Below are positions 10,348-19,049 of a stretch of 64,000 nucleotides of DNA, piece after piece. The first letter of the stretch is position 1. Every line of letters begins with the position of its first letter. The stretch spans positions 5,332,001 through 5,396,000 of the forward strand of contig NZ_AP023354.1 of NCBI RefSeq assembly GCF_018324685.1, given 5' to 3'. The position numbers were made by a program, and so were the translations under genes. Source of the stretch: Actinocatenispora sera (lineage in GTDB: Bacteria > Actinomycetota > Actinomycetes > Mycobacteriales > Micromonosporaceae). The notes under the pieces were generated by a model that did no database searches, was not told where the DNA came from, and saw only the letters and a program-made list of their open reading frames with translations.

Positions 10348-10407
10348 TGAGTCACGATGGGACTCGCGGTCGCAGGGGCCGCAGCCGAAACGTGGGGGAC
10401 GCGCGAC

Positions 10408-11931
10408 ATGATCGATATCGAGGGCAACGACGCCGAGGTGGTCGTGGTGGGGGCCGGGCCCACCGGGCTGATGCTCGCCGGCGAGCTGGGCCGTGCCGGG
10501 GTGCGCACCCTGGTGCTCGACGCCGCCACCGAACGCAGCCGGCAGTCCCGCGCCGGCTCCATCCAGCCGCGTACCGCCGAGGTGCTCGACGCGCGCGGGC
10601 TGCTCGAACCGCTGCTGGCCGGCCGGCCGCCCGCCGGCACCGTCGGCGGACACCTCGCCGGCCTGCCGGTGCCGCTGGACTACCGGCCCTGGCAGACCCG
10701 GCGGCCGCACCCGGTGACGGTGCCGCAGTACGTCCTGGAGGTGTTCCTGGCCGAGCGGCTCGCGGCGCTGCCGACGGTGCGGCTGCGCACCGGTTGCGCG
10801 CTCGCCGACCTCGCGGCCGACGACGCCGGGGTCACTGCCGTGCTGTCCGACGGCACCCGGCTCCGCGCCGCGTACCTGGTGGGCTGCGACGGCGGGCACA
10901 GCCGGGTCCGGGCCGCGACCGGCGTCGCGTTCCCGGGCCGCTCCGGGCGGTACGGGATGGTCGCGAGCGACATCACGCTGACCGGCCCGGACCTCGCCGG
11001 GCTGCCCCACCGGCTGGAGCACTTCAGCCAGGCGGTCCGCGCCAGCGGCGAGCAGCAGGCGCTGCTGTCGCCGCTGGCCGACGGGGTCTGGCGGTTCATG
11101 TTCGGCGGCCCGGACCAGCAGGGGGTGTCCCGGGACGCGCCGGTCACCGAGGCCGAGATCGCGAAAGCGCTGCAGATCGCCTGCGGCGACGGGTTGACCC
11201 TGACCGGGGTGCGCTACGCGTCGCGGTTCTCCGACGCCTCCCGCCAGGTCGACCGGTACCGGCTGGGCCGGGTGCTGCTCGCCGGCGACGCCGCGCACAT
11301 CCACCTGCCCGCCGGCGGTCAGGGCATCAACCTCGGCATCCAGGACGCGATGAACCTCGGCTGGAAGCTCGCCGCCCACCTGCGCGGCGACGGCACGGGC
11401 GCGTTGCTGGACAGCTACCACGACGAACGCCATCCGGTGGCCGCCCGGGTACTCGCCAACACCCGCGCCCAGGGCGTCCTGATGAACCCGGCCGACCCGG
11501 ACGTCGCCGACGTCCGGGACCTGCTCACCGACCTGCTGCGGCTGCCCGCCGCGAACCGGCGGGTGGCCGGGATGATCTCCGGCCTGGACGTCCGGTACGG
11601 GCCGGTCGACGCCGCCGAACCGCTGCTCGGCGCCCGGCTGCCGGACGTGGCGCTGCACACCGGCACCGGGCCGACCCGGGTGGCCGAGCTGCTGCGCCGC
11701 GGCCGGGGGCTGCTGCTGGAGTTCGGCGAACCGGGTCGGGTGCCCGCCGGCTGGGTCGACCGCGTCGACACCGTCGCCGCGCTCCCCCGACCCGACGACG
11801 GGTTGTCCGGCGACCCGGTCGAGCTCCCCGGCGCGGCCCTGGTCCGGCCGGACGGGCACGTCTGCTGGACCGACCGCACCAGCGCCGACCGGAGCGACGC
11901 GCTGACCCGCTGGTTCGGCCCCGCCCGCTGA
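10408..11931 (+). CDS. FAD-dependent aromatic monooxygenase (group A flavoprotein, Rox/TetX-like)
   Basis: 507 residues from ATG 10408, chosen because GGGGG sits about 10 bp upstream. Three FAD signatures are present: GAGPTGLMLAGELG near residue 14, the DG motif in YLVGCDGGHSRVRAATG near 157-173, and the GD motif in RVLLAGDAAHIHLPAGGQG near 287-305. The C-terminal 110 residues resemble the thioredoxin-like domain of phenol-hydroxylase and rifampicin-monooxygenase relatives. Expected reaction: NAD(P)H-dependent hydroxylation of an aromatic substrate. The paired TetR gene suggests induction by a xenobiotic or antibiotic-like compound, which is inference. Confidence 0.92.
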   Translation: MIDIEGNDAEVVVVGAGPTGLMLAGELGRAGVRTLVLDAATERSRQSRAGSIQPRTAEVLDARGLLEPLLAGRPPAGTVGGHLAGLPVPLDYRPWQTRRPHPVTVPQYVLEVFLAERLAALPTVRLRTGCALADLAADDAGVTAVLSDGTRLRAAYLVGCDGGHSRVRAATGVAFPGRSGRYGMVASDITLTGPDLAGLPHRLEHFSQAVRASGEQQALLSPLADGVWRFMFGGPDQQGVSRDAPVTEAEIAKALQIACGDGLTLTGVRYASRFSDASRQVDRYRLGRVLLAGDAAHIHLPAGGQGINLGIQDAMNLGWKLAAHLRGDGTGALLDSYHDERHPVAARVLANTRAQGVLMNPADPDVADVRDLLTDLLRLPAANRRVAGMISGLDVRYGPVDAAEPLLGARLPDVALHTGTGPTRVAELLRRGRGLLLEFGEPGRVPAGWVDRVDTVAALPRPDDGLSGDPVELPGAALVRPDGHVCWTDRTSADRSDALTRWFGPAR

Positions 11932-11971
11932 CCGTCACCGGACGGCCCACCCGGGCCCCGTCGCCGGCCGG

Positions 11972-12661
11972 TCAGCCCAGGTCGCGGCCGACCGCGGCGA
12001 ACAGCTGAATGAACCCAACGACGCCGAGCAGCAGCCAGATCGAGACCGCCACGGTGCCGGCGCCGGCGGCGAGGGTGTCCGACAGCCCGCCGGACACCCC
12101 GACCAGCGCCAGCCCGAGCGCGCTGACCAGTACCCGGACCGGCCGCTCGGCGAGGCTCGTGCCGGCGTGACCGGACAGCCCGGCGGCGGTGGCGCGGGCC
12201 CGCAGGTACTCGTGCAGCAGGGCCAGGCAGGCGGTCAGCGCGACCAGCCAGCCGGGCACCCCGGCCAGCCAGAACGCCACCAGCCAGGCGGTCTCGCCGA
12301 GCCGGTCGAGGACCGCGTCGTACACGTAGCCGAACCGGGTGACGCGGCGCGCCACCACGGCGACCGCGCCGTCCAGGCTGTCCAGTACGCCGGCGAGCGC
12401 GACCAGGCCGCCGGCCACCACCGGCCACCGGCCGTGCTGTGCCGCCACCGCCGGGACGAACAGGCAGCAGACCAGGCCGACCACCGTCACCGTGGCGGGA
12501 CTGACGCCGACCCGGGCAAGCCCGCGGGCCGAGTGGTAGGTGAGGTAGAACCAGCCGCGCACCGGGAACGCGGCGGCCTGCGGGTCGTAGCCGCCGTGCA
12601 GCGCCTTCCACCGGGTCGCGTAGCCGACCCAGTCGGTCTGGACTCCCCCGCCGGCCACCAT
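11972..12661 (-). CDS. CDP-alcohol phosphatidyltransferase family membrane protein
   Basis: 229 residues from ATG 12661. The family motif is DSLDGAVAV...G...D...D around residues 92-117, with all four Asp residues and both Gly residues in the right spacing. The Arg of the canonical DGxxAR is Val here. Six or so transmembrane segments follow (VGVSPATVTVVGLVCCLFVP, LVAFWLAGVPGWLVAL, WLLLGVVGFIQLF). The family transfers a phosphoalcohol from a CDP-alcohol to an acceptor in phospholipid synthesis. The acceptor cannot be told, and the altered motif leaves activity slightly open. It ends 25 bp upstream (in window order) of metF, both leftward. Confidence 0.85.
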   Translation of the reverse strand: MVAGGGVQTDWVGYATRWKALHGGYDPQAAAFPVRGWFYLTYHSARGLARVGVSPATVTVVGLVCCLFVPAVAAQHGRWPVVAGGLVALAGVLDSLDGAVAVVARRVTRFGYVYDAVLDRLGETAWLVAFWLAGVPGWLVALTACLALLHEYLRARATAAGLSGHAGTSLAERPVRVLVSALGLALVGVSGGLSDTLAAGAGTVAVSIWLLLGVVGFIQLFAAVGRDLG

Positions 12662-12686
12662 CGCGGCCGCTACCGGTCCATCGCCA

Positions 12687-13613
12687 TCAGCCGCCGGCGG
12701 CGACGGTCGGCAGCGCCAGGTTGTGCCACACCTCGCGGGTCGCGGTGGACCGGTTCAGCGTGTAGAAGTGGATGCCCGGCGCGCCGCCGGCGAGCAGCCG
12801 CTCGCACAGCCGGCTGGCCTGCTCGACCCCCAGCTGCCGCACCGCCTCCGGGTCGTCGGCGACCCGCTCGAACTCGGCCGCGAGGGCCGGCGGGAACGGC
12901 GCACCGGACATCTGCTCGGAACGCTCCACCGTGCTCATCCGGGTCACCGGCATGATGCCGGCGAGGATCGGCACGTCGCAACCGGCCGCGGCGACCCGGT
13001 CGCGCAGCCGGAAGTAGTCGTCGGCGTCGAAGAACATCTGGGTGATCGCGAAGTCGGCACCGGCCCGGCACTTGTCGATGAAGTACTCGGTGTCGCTGGC
13101 CACGTCCGGCGAGCGTGGGTGCCGGTACGGGAAGGCGGCCACGCCGACCGAGAAGTCACCGGCCTCGCGGATCAGCCGGACCAGGTCGGCCGCGTAGTCG
13201 ACGCCCTGCGGATGCCGGACCCACTCCCCCATCGGGTCGCCCGGCGGGTCGCCGCGCAGCGCGAGCAGGTTGCGCACCCCGGCCTCGGCCAGCCGGCCGA
13301 CCAGGTTGCGCAGCTCGGCGACGGAGTGGTTGACCGCCGTCAGGTGCGCCATCGGGGTCAGCGTCGTCTCGGTGGCGATGCGTTCGGTGATCTCCACGGT
13401 GCGGCCACGGGTCGACCCGCCAGCGCCGTAGGTGACCGACACGAACGACGGGTGCAGCGGCTCCAGCTCGCGGATCGCCTGCCAGAGCAGCTCGTTGCCG
13501 CGTTCGGTCTTGGGCGGGAAGAACTCGAACGAGAACGTCGGTGCCGCCACACGCACCAACCGCCCGATGGCGGGATCGCCACCGGGCATCACCGAAGGGG
13601 TACCGAGTGCCAC
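12687..13613 (-). CDS. metF: 5,10-methylenetetrahydrofolate reductase
   Basis: 308 residues from GTG 13613. That start gives V-ALGTPS, which matches the MALGTPS opening of Streptomyces MetF; an internal ATG at 13589 is the alternative. FSFEFFPPKTERG (catalytic Glu in the EFFPPK strand), SVTYGAGGSTRG, NLLALRGDPPGD and FAITQMFFDADDYFRL are MetF hallmarks, and the TIM-barrel flavoprotein length fits. It reduces methylene-THF to methyl-THF for methionine synthesis. A divergent polyprenyl synthase gene starts 248 bp away. No riboswitch was recognised upstream. Confidence 0.95.
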   Translation of the reverse strand: MALGTPSVMPGGDPAIGRLVRVAAPTFSFEFFPPKTERGNELLWQAIRELEPLHPSFVSVTYGAGGSTRGRTVEITERIATETTLTPMAHLTAVNHSVAELRNLVGRLAEAGVRNLLALRGDPPGDPMGEWVRHPQGVDYAADLVRLIREAGDFSVGVAAFPYRHPRSPDVASDTEYFIDKCRAGADFAITQMFFDADDYFRLRDRVAAAGCDVPILAGIMPVTRMSTVERSEQMSGAPFPPALAAEFERVADDPEAVRQLGVEQASRLCERLLAGGAPGIHFYTLNRSTATREVWHNLALPTVAAGG

Positions 13614-13861
13614 CTGGTCACTGTACCGGCCGGCGTACCCGCCGCGCGGCCGTTGCCGTCGGACATGTCGCCGACGCCGGCGCGCACCGCTCGATCGGAG
13701 CGGGACGGTCAGGCGGCGCACCGGCTCGATCACGTCGTCGGGCCGGCCGGCGACCGCGGGCCGGTCCCGGTCGGGATACCGTGCACCCAGGCGACCGCCG
13801 GTTGCGGCCGCCGTACCAGCAACCGGCGGCTCGGGCCGCCGACGATCGGGGAGCAGCCCAG

Positions 13862-14938
13862 GTGCCCACGGTGCCCGCCACCACCTCGGCCGCGCTGCGC
13901 GCACGCATCGAGGCGGCGCTGCGCGACTTCCTCGCCGCCCAACGCGGGCGCCTCACCACGATCGATCCGCAGCTCGACGACATCTGCGCGGCGGTCGAGG
14001 CGTTCGTGCTCGGCGGCGGCAAGCGGCTGCGGCCCACCTTCGCGTACTGGGGCTACCGCGGTGCCGGCGGCGCCGACGACGGCGCGGCGGTCACCGCGTT
14101 CGCGTCGCTGGAGCTGCTGCAGGCGTGCGCGCTGATGCACGACGACGTGATGGACTCCTCCGACACCCGGCGCGGCGAGCCGGCCGTGCACCGCCGGTTC
14201 GCCACGCTGCACGCCGAGCGCGGGTGGTCCGGTGCGGCGGAAGGTTTCGGTACCGCGGCCGCGATCCTGCTCGGCGATCTGTGCCTGGGCTGGTCGGCCG
14301 AGATGTACGACGGGTCCGGGGTGCCGGCGCCGCGGCTGGCCGCCGGCCGCGAGGCGTACCACCTGATGCGTACCGAGGTGATGGCCGGGCAGTACCTGGA
14401 CGTGCTGGCGCAGGCGGACGTGGCGCACTCGTCCCGGGACCGTGCCGAGCGGGTCGCGCGGTACAAGTCGGCGAAGTACACGGTGGAGCGGCCGCTGCTG
14501 CTCGGTGGCCGGCTGGCCGGTGCCGGGTCCGCCACGCTCGCCGCGTACTCGGCGTACGGGCTGCCGCTGGGTGCGGCGTTCCAGCTGCGCGACGACGTGC
14601 TCGGGGTGTTCGGCGATCCCGCGCGGACGGGCAAGCCGGCCGGCGACGACCTGCGCGAGGGCAAGCGCACCTACCTGGTGGCCGCCGCGTACGAGGCGAC
14701 CACCCCGGCCGGCCGCGCGGTGCTCGACGCCCGGCTCGGTGCCGCCGACCTGGACGCCGACGGGGTGGCGCAGCTGCGCGCGCTGATCGTCGAGACCGGT
14801 GCGCTGGCCGACACCGAACGCCGCATCGATCAACTCACCGCGGCGGCCCTGGGCTCTCTCGCCGACGCGCCGATCGCGCCGTACCCGGCCGGAGTGCTCG
14901 CCGATCTCGCCACCGCCGCCACCGCCCGTACCCGCTGA
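13862..14938 (+). CDS. Polyprenyl (geranylgeranyl-type) diphosphate synthase
   Basis: 358 residues from GTG 13862, preceded by GGGGAGC. The first Asp-rich motif is LMHDDVMDSSDTRRG (residues about 91-105) and the second is QLRDDVLGVFGD (about 241-252); GGGKRLRP near residue 48 binds the diphosphate. It condenses isopentenyl diphosphate onto an allylic primer. The bulky residues before the first motif that fix chain length suggest a C15-C20 product, but this is not decisive. No terpene cyclase or phytoene synthase is adjacent, so it may serve quinone or general isoprenoid supply. Confidence 0.92.
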   Translation: MPTVPATTSAALRARIEAALRDFLAAQRGRLTTIDPQLDDICAAVEAFVLGGGKRLRPTFAYWGYRGAGGADDGAAVTAFASLELLQACALMHDDVMDSSDTRRGEPAVHRRFATLHAERGWSGAAEGFGTAAAILLGDLCLGWSAEMYDGSGVPAPRLAAGREAYHLMRTEVMAGQYLDVLAQADVAHSSRDRAERVARYKSAKYTVERPLLLGGRLAGAGSATLAAYSAYGLPLGAAFQLRDDVLGVFGDPARTGKPAGDDLREGKRTYLVAAAYEATTPAGRAVLDARLGAADLDADGVAQLRALIVETGALADTERRIDQLTAAALGSLADAPIAPYPAGVLADLATAATARTR

Positions 14939-15078
14939 CCCCGGCCACACACGGCCGACCGCCGGTCCGCGCCGCCACCATCCACATCGTGCATCGACCG
15001 CTCCCGCCCCGGACAACGCCGAGCGGCCCGCCGGCCGGACGGTGCCCACCCGGCGAGCGCCGCGGGTGAGCGGTGGGC

Positions 15079-15657
15079 TCAGTCGGCCGCGGCGGCGCGG
15101 CGGGCCCGCAGCGCCCGGACCCGGCCGCGGCTGGCGCAGGACGGGGCCGGGCACCACCGGCGGCGCCCGACCGGATCGGCGAACACCGCCTGGCAGTCGT
15201 GTTCGGCGCAGATCGACAAGGCGTGCCGGGCCGGACCGGTGAGCTGGTCGGCGGCCTGGTGGGCGATCCGGGCCAGCGCCTCGGTGGTACTGGCCGGCGG
15301 CTGCCGGCGCAGCCGGTCGGCCAGGTCCAGCCGGACCCGGTCGGGGTGGCGGTGCAGGAACTCGGCCAGCTCGTCGACCGCCTCGGGGGCCGGTGCGGTG
15401 CCGCGCACGGTGGCCAGCGCCAGCGTCCGCAACGTCTCCCGGAGCCGGCATGCCCGGTCGAGGTCTCGCTCGGTGGGCGGCCGGGCCGGGGTCAGTTCGG
15501 TACGCGCGAGCCAGTCGGCCAGCCGCGCCACGCTGTCGAGCCGCTCGACGGGGTGTGCGCCGAACGTCTGCCCCGTCGTTGCCAGCAGGTCCAGCCAGGT
15601 CGCTCCCCAGCCGAACCGGAACTCCCGCCGATCCGCCACGCCGCCAGCGTAACGCAT
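15079..15657 (-). CDS. ABATE/CGNR zinc-finger family regulator
   Basis: 192 residues from ATG 15657 (alternative GTG at 15639, which would free the operator from the coding region). Residues 1-140 are the ABATE-type domain (FRFGWGATWLDLLATTG, RLDSVARLADWLART). The C-terminal finger has the pattern C-x4-C ... WCPAPSC, but the eponymous CGNR is CASR here. The basic tail RGRVRALRARR should contact DNA. It is divergent from the decarboxylase/PTE pair, with two matching palindromes in the 50-bp gap, so it likely controls that operon and itself. Confidence 0.85.
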   Translation of the reverse strand: MRYAGGVADRREFRFGWGATWLDLLATTGQTFGAHPVERLDSVARLADWLARTELTPARPPTERDLDRACRLRETLRTLALATVRGTAPAPEAVDELAEFLHRHPDRVRLDLADRLRRQPPASTTEALARIAHQAADQLTGPARHALSICAEHDCQAVFADPVGRRRWCPAPSCASRGRVRALRARRAAAAD

Positions 15658-15667
15658 CAGCCATTAC
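15649..15667. promoter_or_regulatory. Operator copy 1 (GTAACG-N7-CATTAC)
   Basis: An inverted repeat with one mismatch to the perfect second copy at 15678. It overlaps the ATG of the CGNR regulator, which fits autorepression or points to the later GTG start. The spacer CATCAG is identical in both copies. Confidence 0.75.
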
Positions 15668-15677
15668 CTGCTAGCGT

Positions 15678-15696
15678 GTAACGCATCAGACGTTAC
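15678..15696. promoter_or_regulatory. Operator copy 2 (GTAACG-N7-CGTTAC)
   Basis: A perfect inverted repeat 29 bp from copy 1, close to three helical turns, ending 11 bp before the ATG of the decarboxylase gene and abutting its AAGGAGG ribosome binding site. The two copies together look like a cooperative binding site for the divergent regulator. Confidence 0.8.
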
Positions 15697-15707
15697 AAGG
15701 AGGAACG

Positions 15708-16124
15708 ATGGCAGCCAGCTTGCGTCCCGCGATGATCGACCGGGACCGGGGACACCGCCTGTGGGAGGTGCTCCAGGACCCGCCGACCCAGCAGGCGGTG
15801 CGCGGACTCGACGACCTGGTCCCCGGCTTCGCCGACTGGATCGTCACCAGCCTGTTCGGCGGCACGTACCAGCGAAGCGAGCTGAGCCTGCGCGACCGGC
15901 AGCTGATCAACCTCGCCGCGCTGGCCACGCTCGGCGACGTCGACCCGCAGCTGGCCGGGCACGTCCGGACCGGGCTGCGGGTGGGGCTGACCCGGGAACA
16001 GATCGTCGAGGTCTTCGTGCACCTCGCGCCCTACATCGGGGTGCCGCGCGCGCTGGCCGCGCTGCGCGTCGTCGGCGCCACCCTCGCCTCGGACGCCGTA
16101 CCGGCGCGGGACGGCGACCGGTGA
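15708..16124 (+). CDS. Carboxymuconolactone decarboxylase family protein
   Basis: 138 residues from ATG 15708 with AAGGAGG. The conserved core ELSLRDRQLINLAALATLGD followed by LAGHVRTGLRVGLTREQIVEVFVHLAPYIGVPRALAAL (residues about 50-120) is typical of this all-helical family. There is no CxxC, so it is not an AhpD-type peroxidase. It may act on a lactone or be a related decarboxylase/hydrolase. The stop overlaps the GTG of the next gene (GTGA), so the two are co-translated. Confidence 0.9.
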   Translation: MAASLRPAMIDRDRGHRLWEVLQDPPTQQAVRGLDDLVPGFADWIVTSLFGGTYQRSELSLRDRQLINLAALATLGDVDPQLAGHVRTGLRVGLTREQIVEVFVHLAPYIGVPRALAALRVVGATLASDAVPARDGDR

Positions 16125-17059
16125 CCACGGTGCGTACGGTGCTCGGCGACGTCGATCCGGCCCGGCTCGGCACCTGCGACGCGCACGACCACCTGTTCTT
16201 CCACAGCCCCGCGCTGCCCGGCCAGGAACTGACCGATCCGGCCGCCGCCGCGGCCGAGCTGCGCGCGTTCGCCGCGGCCGGCGGCGGCTCGGTCGTCCAG
16301 TGGTCACCGGTGGGTACCGGCCGCCGGGCCGACGCGCTGATCCGGCTTTCCCGCCGGACCGGGGTGCAGGTGATCGCCGCGACCGGGCTGCACCAGGCCG
16401 CGCACACCGACCCCGCCGTGCTCGACCGGGTACGCGGCCGATTGACCGAACTGTTCGTCGCCGAGCTGACCGAGGGCATCCGCGCCGGCGACGACCCGGA
16501 CGCTGCGCCGCTGCCGGCTCGGGCCGGGTTGATCAAGGTGGCCGGTGACTTCCACGCGCTGGCCGCGCACGCCCGGGCCTCGATGACCGCCGCCGCCGAG
16601 GCGCACCACGCCACCGGTGCCCCGATCGCGGTGCACCACGAGGCCGGTACCGCCGCGCCGGAGGTGCTCGACCTGCTGTGCGGGCGGCTGGGCGTACCGG
16701 CCGACCGGGTCGTGCTCGGCCACCTCAACCGCTGTCCGGACCTGCGGATGCAGCGCGACGTGGCCGCCTCCGGGGCGTATCTCGCGTTCGACGGGCCCTC
16801 CCGGGCCCAGCAGGCCACCGACTGGCGGCTGCTGGACACGCTGACCGAGCTCGCCGCCGCCGGCCACGCCCGGCAGCTACTGGTGGGCGGCGACACCACC
16901 ACCGCGGCGGCGCGGGCCAGCACCGGCGGCGGGCCGGGCATGCCCTTCCTGCTGCGGGTGTTGCGGCCGCGCATCGAGCACGCGCTCGGCGCGGCGGTCA
17001 CCGCGGACATCTTCGTCGCCAACCCGGCCCGCGCGTACGCCGTCGACTGGCGGCGGTGA
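16121..17059 (+). CDS. Phosphotriesterase-family metal hydrolase
   Basis: 312 residues from GTG 16121. The metal-binding set of the amidohydrolase/PTE barrel is in order: HxH in DAHDHLFFHS, the bridging Lys in GLIKVAGDF, His in IAVHHEAG, His in VVLGHLNRCPD and the catalytic Asp in LLVGGDTTT. Members hydrolyse lactones or phosphotriesters; many bacterial ones are lactonases. Coupling to a carboxymuconolactone decarboxylase family gene and a dedicated regulator suggests a small lactone or aromatic-breakdown pathway. That is inference, and no transporter is nearby. Confidence 0.88.
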   Translation: MTTVRTVLGDVDPARLGTCDAHDHLFFHSPALPGQELTDPAAAAAELRAFAAAGGGSVVQWSPVGTGRRADALIRLSRRTGVQVIAATGLHQAAHTDPAVLDRVRGRLTELFVAELTEGIRAGDDPDAAPLPARAGLIKVAGDFHALAAHARASMTAAAEAHHATGAPIAVHHEAGTAAPEVLDLLCGRLGVPADRVVLGHLNRCPDLRMQRDVAASGAYLAFDGPSRAQQATDWRLLDTLTELAAAGHARQLLVGGDTTTAAARASTGGGPGMPFLLRVLRPRIEHALGAAVTADIFVANPARAYAVDWRR

Positions 17060-17150
17060 CCGCACCGCGGCCGACCCGGTGACCGGGCACGCTGCCGGCC
17101 GGCGGCAGTGCCGGGTACACCGGCGCGCAGCCCACGCCCGGCGGTGGTAC

Positions 17151-17255
17151 CACGAGGGCCGCCCTCGGCAGCACCACGAGGGCCGCTCCCGGCGGCGGCG
17201 CTACGAGGGCCGCTCCCGGCGGCGGCGCTACGAGGGCCGCTCCCGGCGGCGGTGG
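17151..17255. repeat. 27-bp tandem repeat between the PTE gene and miaB
   Basis: Units beginning ACGAGGGCCGCTCCCGG start at 17175, 17202 and 17229, preceded by a diverged 24-bp unit at 17151. The array fills the gap between the two convergent stops and ends one base before the miaB stop codon. It could act as a bidirectional GC-rich structure, but no clean terminator stem was seen. Confidence 0.85.
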
Positions 17256-17256
17256 G

Positions 17257-18738
17257 TCAGCGGGCGGCGGGGGCGCCGATCGTGGGCATGCCGAGCAGCA
17301 CGCCCGGGGTGCTCGGGGTGCGGCCGGCCTCGGCGGCGTCGCCCGCGGCGGTACGCCGGTGCGAGGTCACCGGGCCGTCGGCGACCAGGTGGTGGGGCGC
17401 GCCGTAGCTGATGGTGGTGGTGACCACATCGCCGGGCCGGATCCCGTCGGCGCCGGTGAAGTGCACCAGCCGGCCGTCCCGGGCACGCCCGGACAGCCGC
17501 CCGGTGGCCTGGTCCTTGCGGCCCTCGCCGACCGCGACCAGCACCTCGACCTCGCGCCCCTCCAGCTTGCGGTTCTCCGCCCAGGAGATCTCGTCCTGCA
17601 GCGCGACGAGCCGCTCGTACCGCTCCTGGACGACCGGCTTCGGCACCTGGTCGGCCATCGTCGCGGCCGGGGTGCCGGGCCGGATCGAGTACTGGAAGGT
17701 GAACGCGGAGGCGAACCGGGCCTCGGCGACCACGTCGAGGGTGGCCTGGAAGTCCTCCTCGGTCTCGCCGGGGAAGCCGACGATGATGTCGGTGGTGATC
17801 GCCGCGTCCGGCATCGCCTCCCGCACCCGGCGCAGGATGTCGAGGTAGCGGCCGGACCGGTAGGAGCGGCGCATCGCCTTGAGCACCGCGTCGGACCCGG
17901 ACTGCAGCGGCATGTGCAGCTGGTGGCAGACGTTCGGCGTCTCGGCCATCGCGGCGATCACGTCGTCGGTGAAGTCGCGCGGGTGCGGGCTGGTGAACCG
18001 GACCCGCTCCAGCCCGTCGATGTCGCCGCAGGCGCGCAGCAGCTTGCCGAACGCCTGCCGGTCGCCGAACTCCACCCCGTAGGAGTTGACGTTCTGGCCG
18101 AGCAGCGTCACCTCCAGCACGCCCTGCTCGACCAGCGCTCGTACCTCGGCGAGCACGTCACCGGGCCGGCGGTCGGTCTCCTTGCCGCGCAGCGACGGCA
18201 CGATGCAGAAGGTGCAGGTGTTGTTGCAGCCGACCGAGATCGACACCCAGCCGGCGTAGGCCGACTCGCGCCTGGCCGGCAGGGTGGAGGGGAACACCTC
18301 CAGTGACTCGAGGATCTCCACCTCGGCCGCCTCGTTGTGCCGGGCCCGCTCCAGCAGCGCCGGAAGCGACCCGACGTTGTGGGTACCGAAGACGACGTCG
18401 ACCCACGGAGCCCGCCGGACGATCTCGCCGCGGTCCTTCTGCGCCAGGCAGCCGCCGACCGCGATCTGCATGCCGGGGTGCGCGTCCTTGGTCGGCCGCA
18501 GGTGGCCGAGGTTGCCGTACAGCCGGTTGTCGGCGTTCTCCCGCACCGCGCAGGTGTTGAACACGACCAGGTCCGGCGTGTCCTCGGCCGGCGCCTGGAC
18601 GTACCCGGCGGATTCCAGCAGGCCGGCGATCCGCTCGGAGTCGTGCACGTTCATCTGGCAGCCGTACGTGCGGACCTGGTACGTGCGGGCGGCGGCTGGG
18701 GTGTCCACGGCGATACTCATCTCGACTGCAGCACTCAT
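17257..18738 (-). CDS. miaB: tRNA-2-methylthio-N6-dimethylallyladenosine synthase MiaB
   Basis: About 493 residues from ATG 18738 (an ATG at 18720 is equally possible; neither has a strong ribosome binding site). The N-terminal methylthiotransferase domain starts with [19 protein letters not shown], with further cluster cysteines in [13 protein letters not shown] and VGGCLAQK. The radical-SAM motif is [27 protein letters not shown] and a C-terminal TRAM domain complete the family architecture. It adds a methylthio group to i6A37 of tRNAs reading UNN codons. The usual neighbour miaA does not follow; a rightward PTE gene does, so synteny is broken here. Confidence 0.95.
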   Translation of the reverse strand: MSAAVEMSIAVDTPAAARTYQVRTYGCQMNVHDSERIAGLLESAGYVQAPAEDTPDLVVFNTCAVRENADNRLYGNLGHLRPTKDAHPGMQIAVGGCLAQKDRGEIVRRAPWVDVVFGTHNVGSLPALLERARHNEAAEVEILESLEVFPSTLPARRESAYAGWVSISVGCNNTCTFCIVPSLRGKETDRRPGDVLAEVRALVEQGVLEVTLLGQNVNSYGVEFGDRQAFGKLLRACGDIDGLERVRFTSPHPRDFTDDVIAAMAETPNVCHQLHMPLQSGSDAVLKAMRRSYRSGRYLDILRRVREAMPDAAITTDIIVGFPGETEEDFQATLDVVAEARFASAFTFQYSIRPGTPAATMADQVPKPVVQERYERLVALQDEISWAENRKLEGREVEVLVAVGEGRKDQATGRLSGRARDGRLVHFTGADGIRPGDVVTTTISYGAPHHLVADGPVTSHRRTAAGDAAEAGRTPSTPGVLLGMPTIGAPAAR

Positions 18739-19049
18739 CTCAATCGACCAGGGTAGCCGCGCGCGGTGCCGCCGATCCCGGCACGTCCACGGCGGCCCGC
18801 CAGGATCGAGCGCCGTCGCCCGACAGCGACGGAAAGGGATCATCTGATCACGGAAGGCGACATCGCTCGCCGGACTGCCCCTTTTTGCCCGGTCACCTGA
18901 CCACAAACAGCGCTCGTTACCTCGCCGTGACACCAGTCACCGCGTGCCGTGTCGGTCGGTACCGTTACAGTTGCCGCCACGGTGCAAGGCAAGCAGACGG
19001 AAAACGCCACCCGGGATCGCCGAACCCCCGCACGATTGAGGACGAAGCA
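18739..19049. other. Upstream region of the glutamate ABC operon and miaB
   Basis: 311 bp between the divergent miaB and transporter genes. It is less GC-rich near 18880-18990. A possible -10 element lies in GGTACCGTTACAGTTG near 18957-18972, but no convincing -35 accompanies it. I see no coding frame and no recognised riboswitch. Confidence 0.4.

Noticed and set aside
15708-16124. AhpD-type alkylhydroperoxidase
   Set aside because: The CxxC redox motif is missing.
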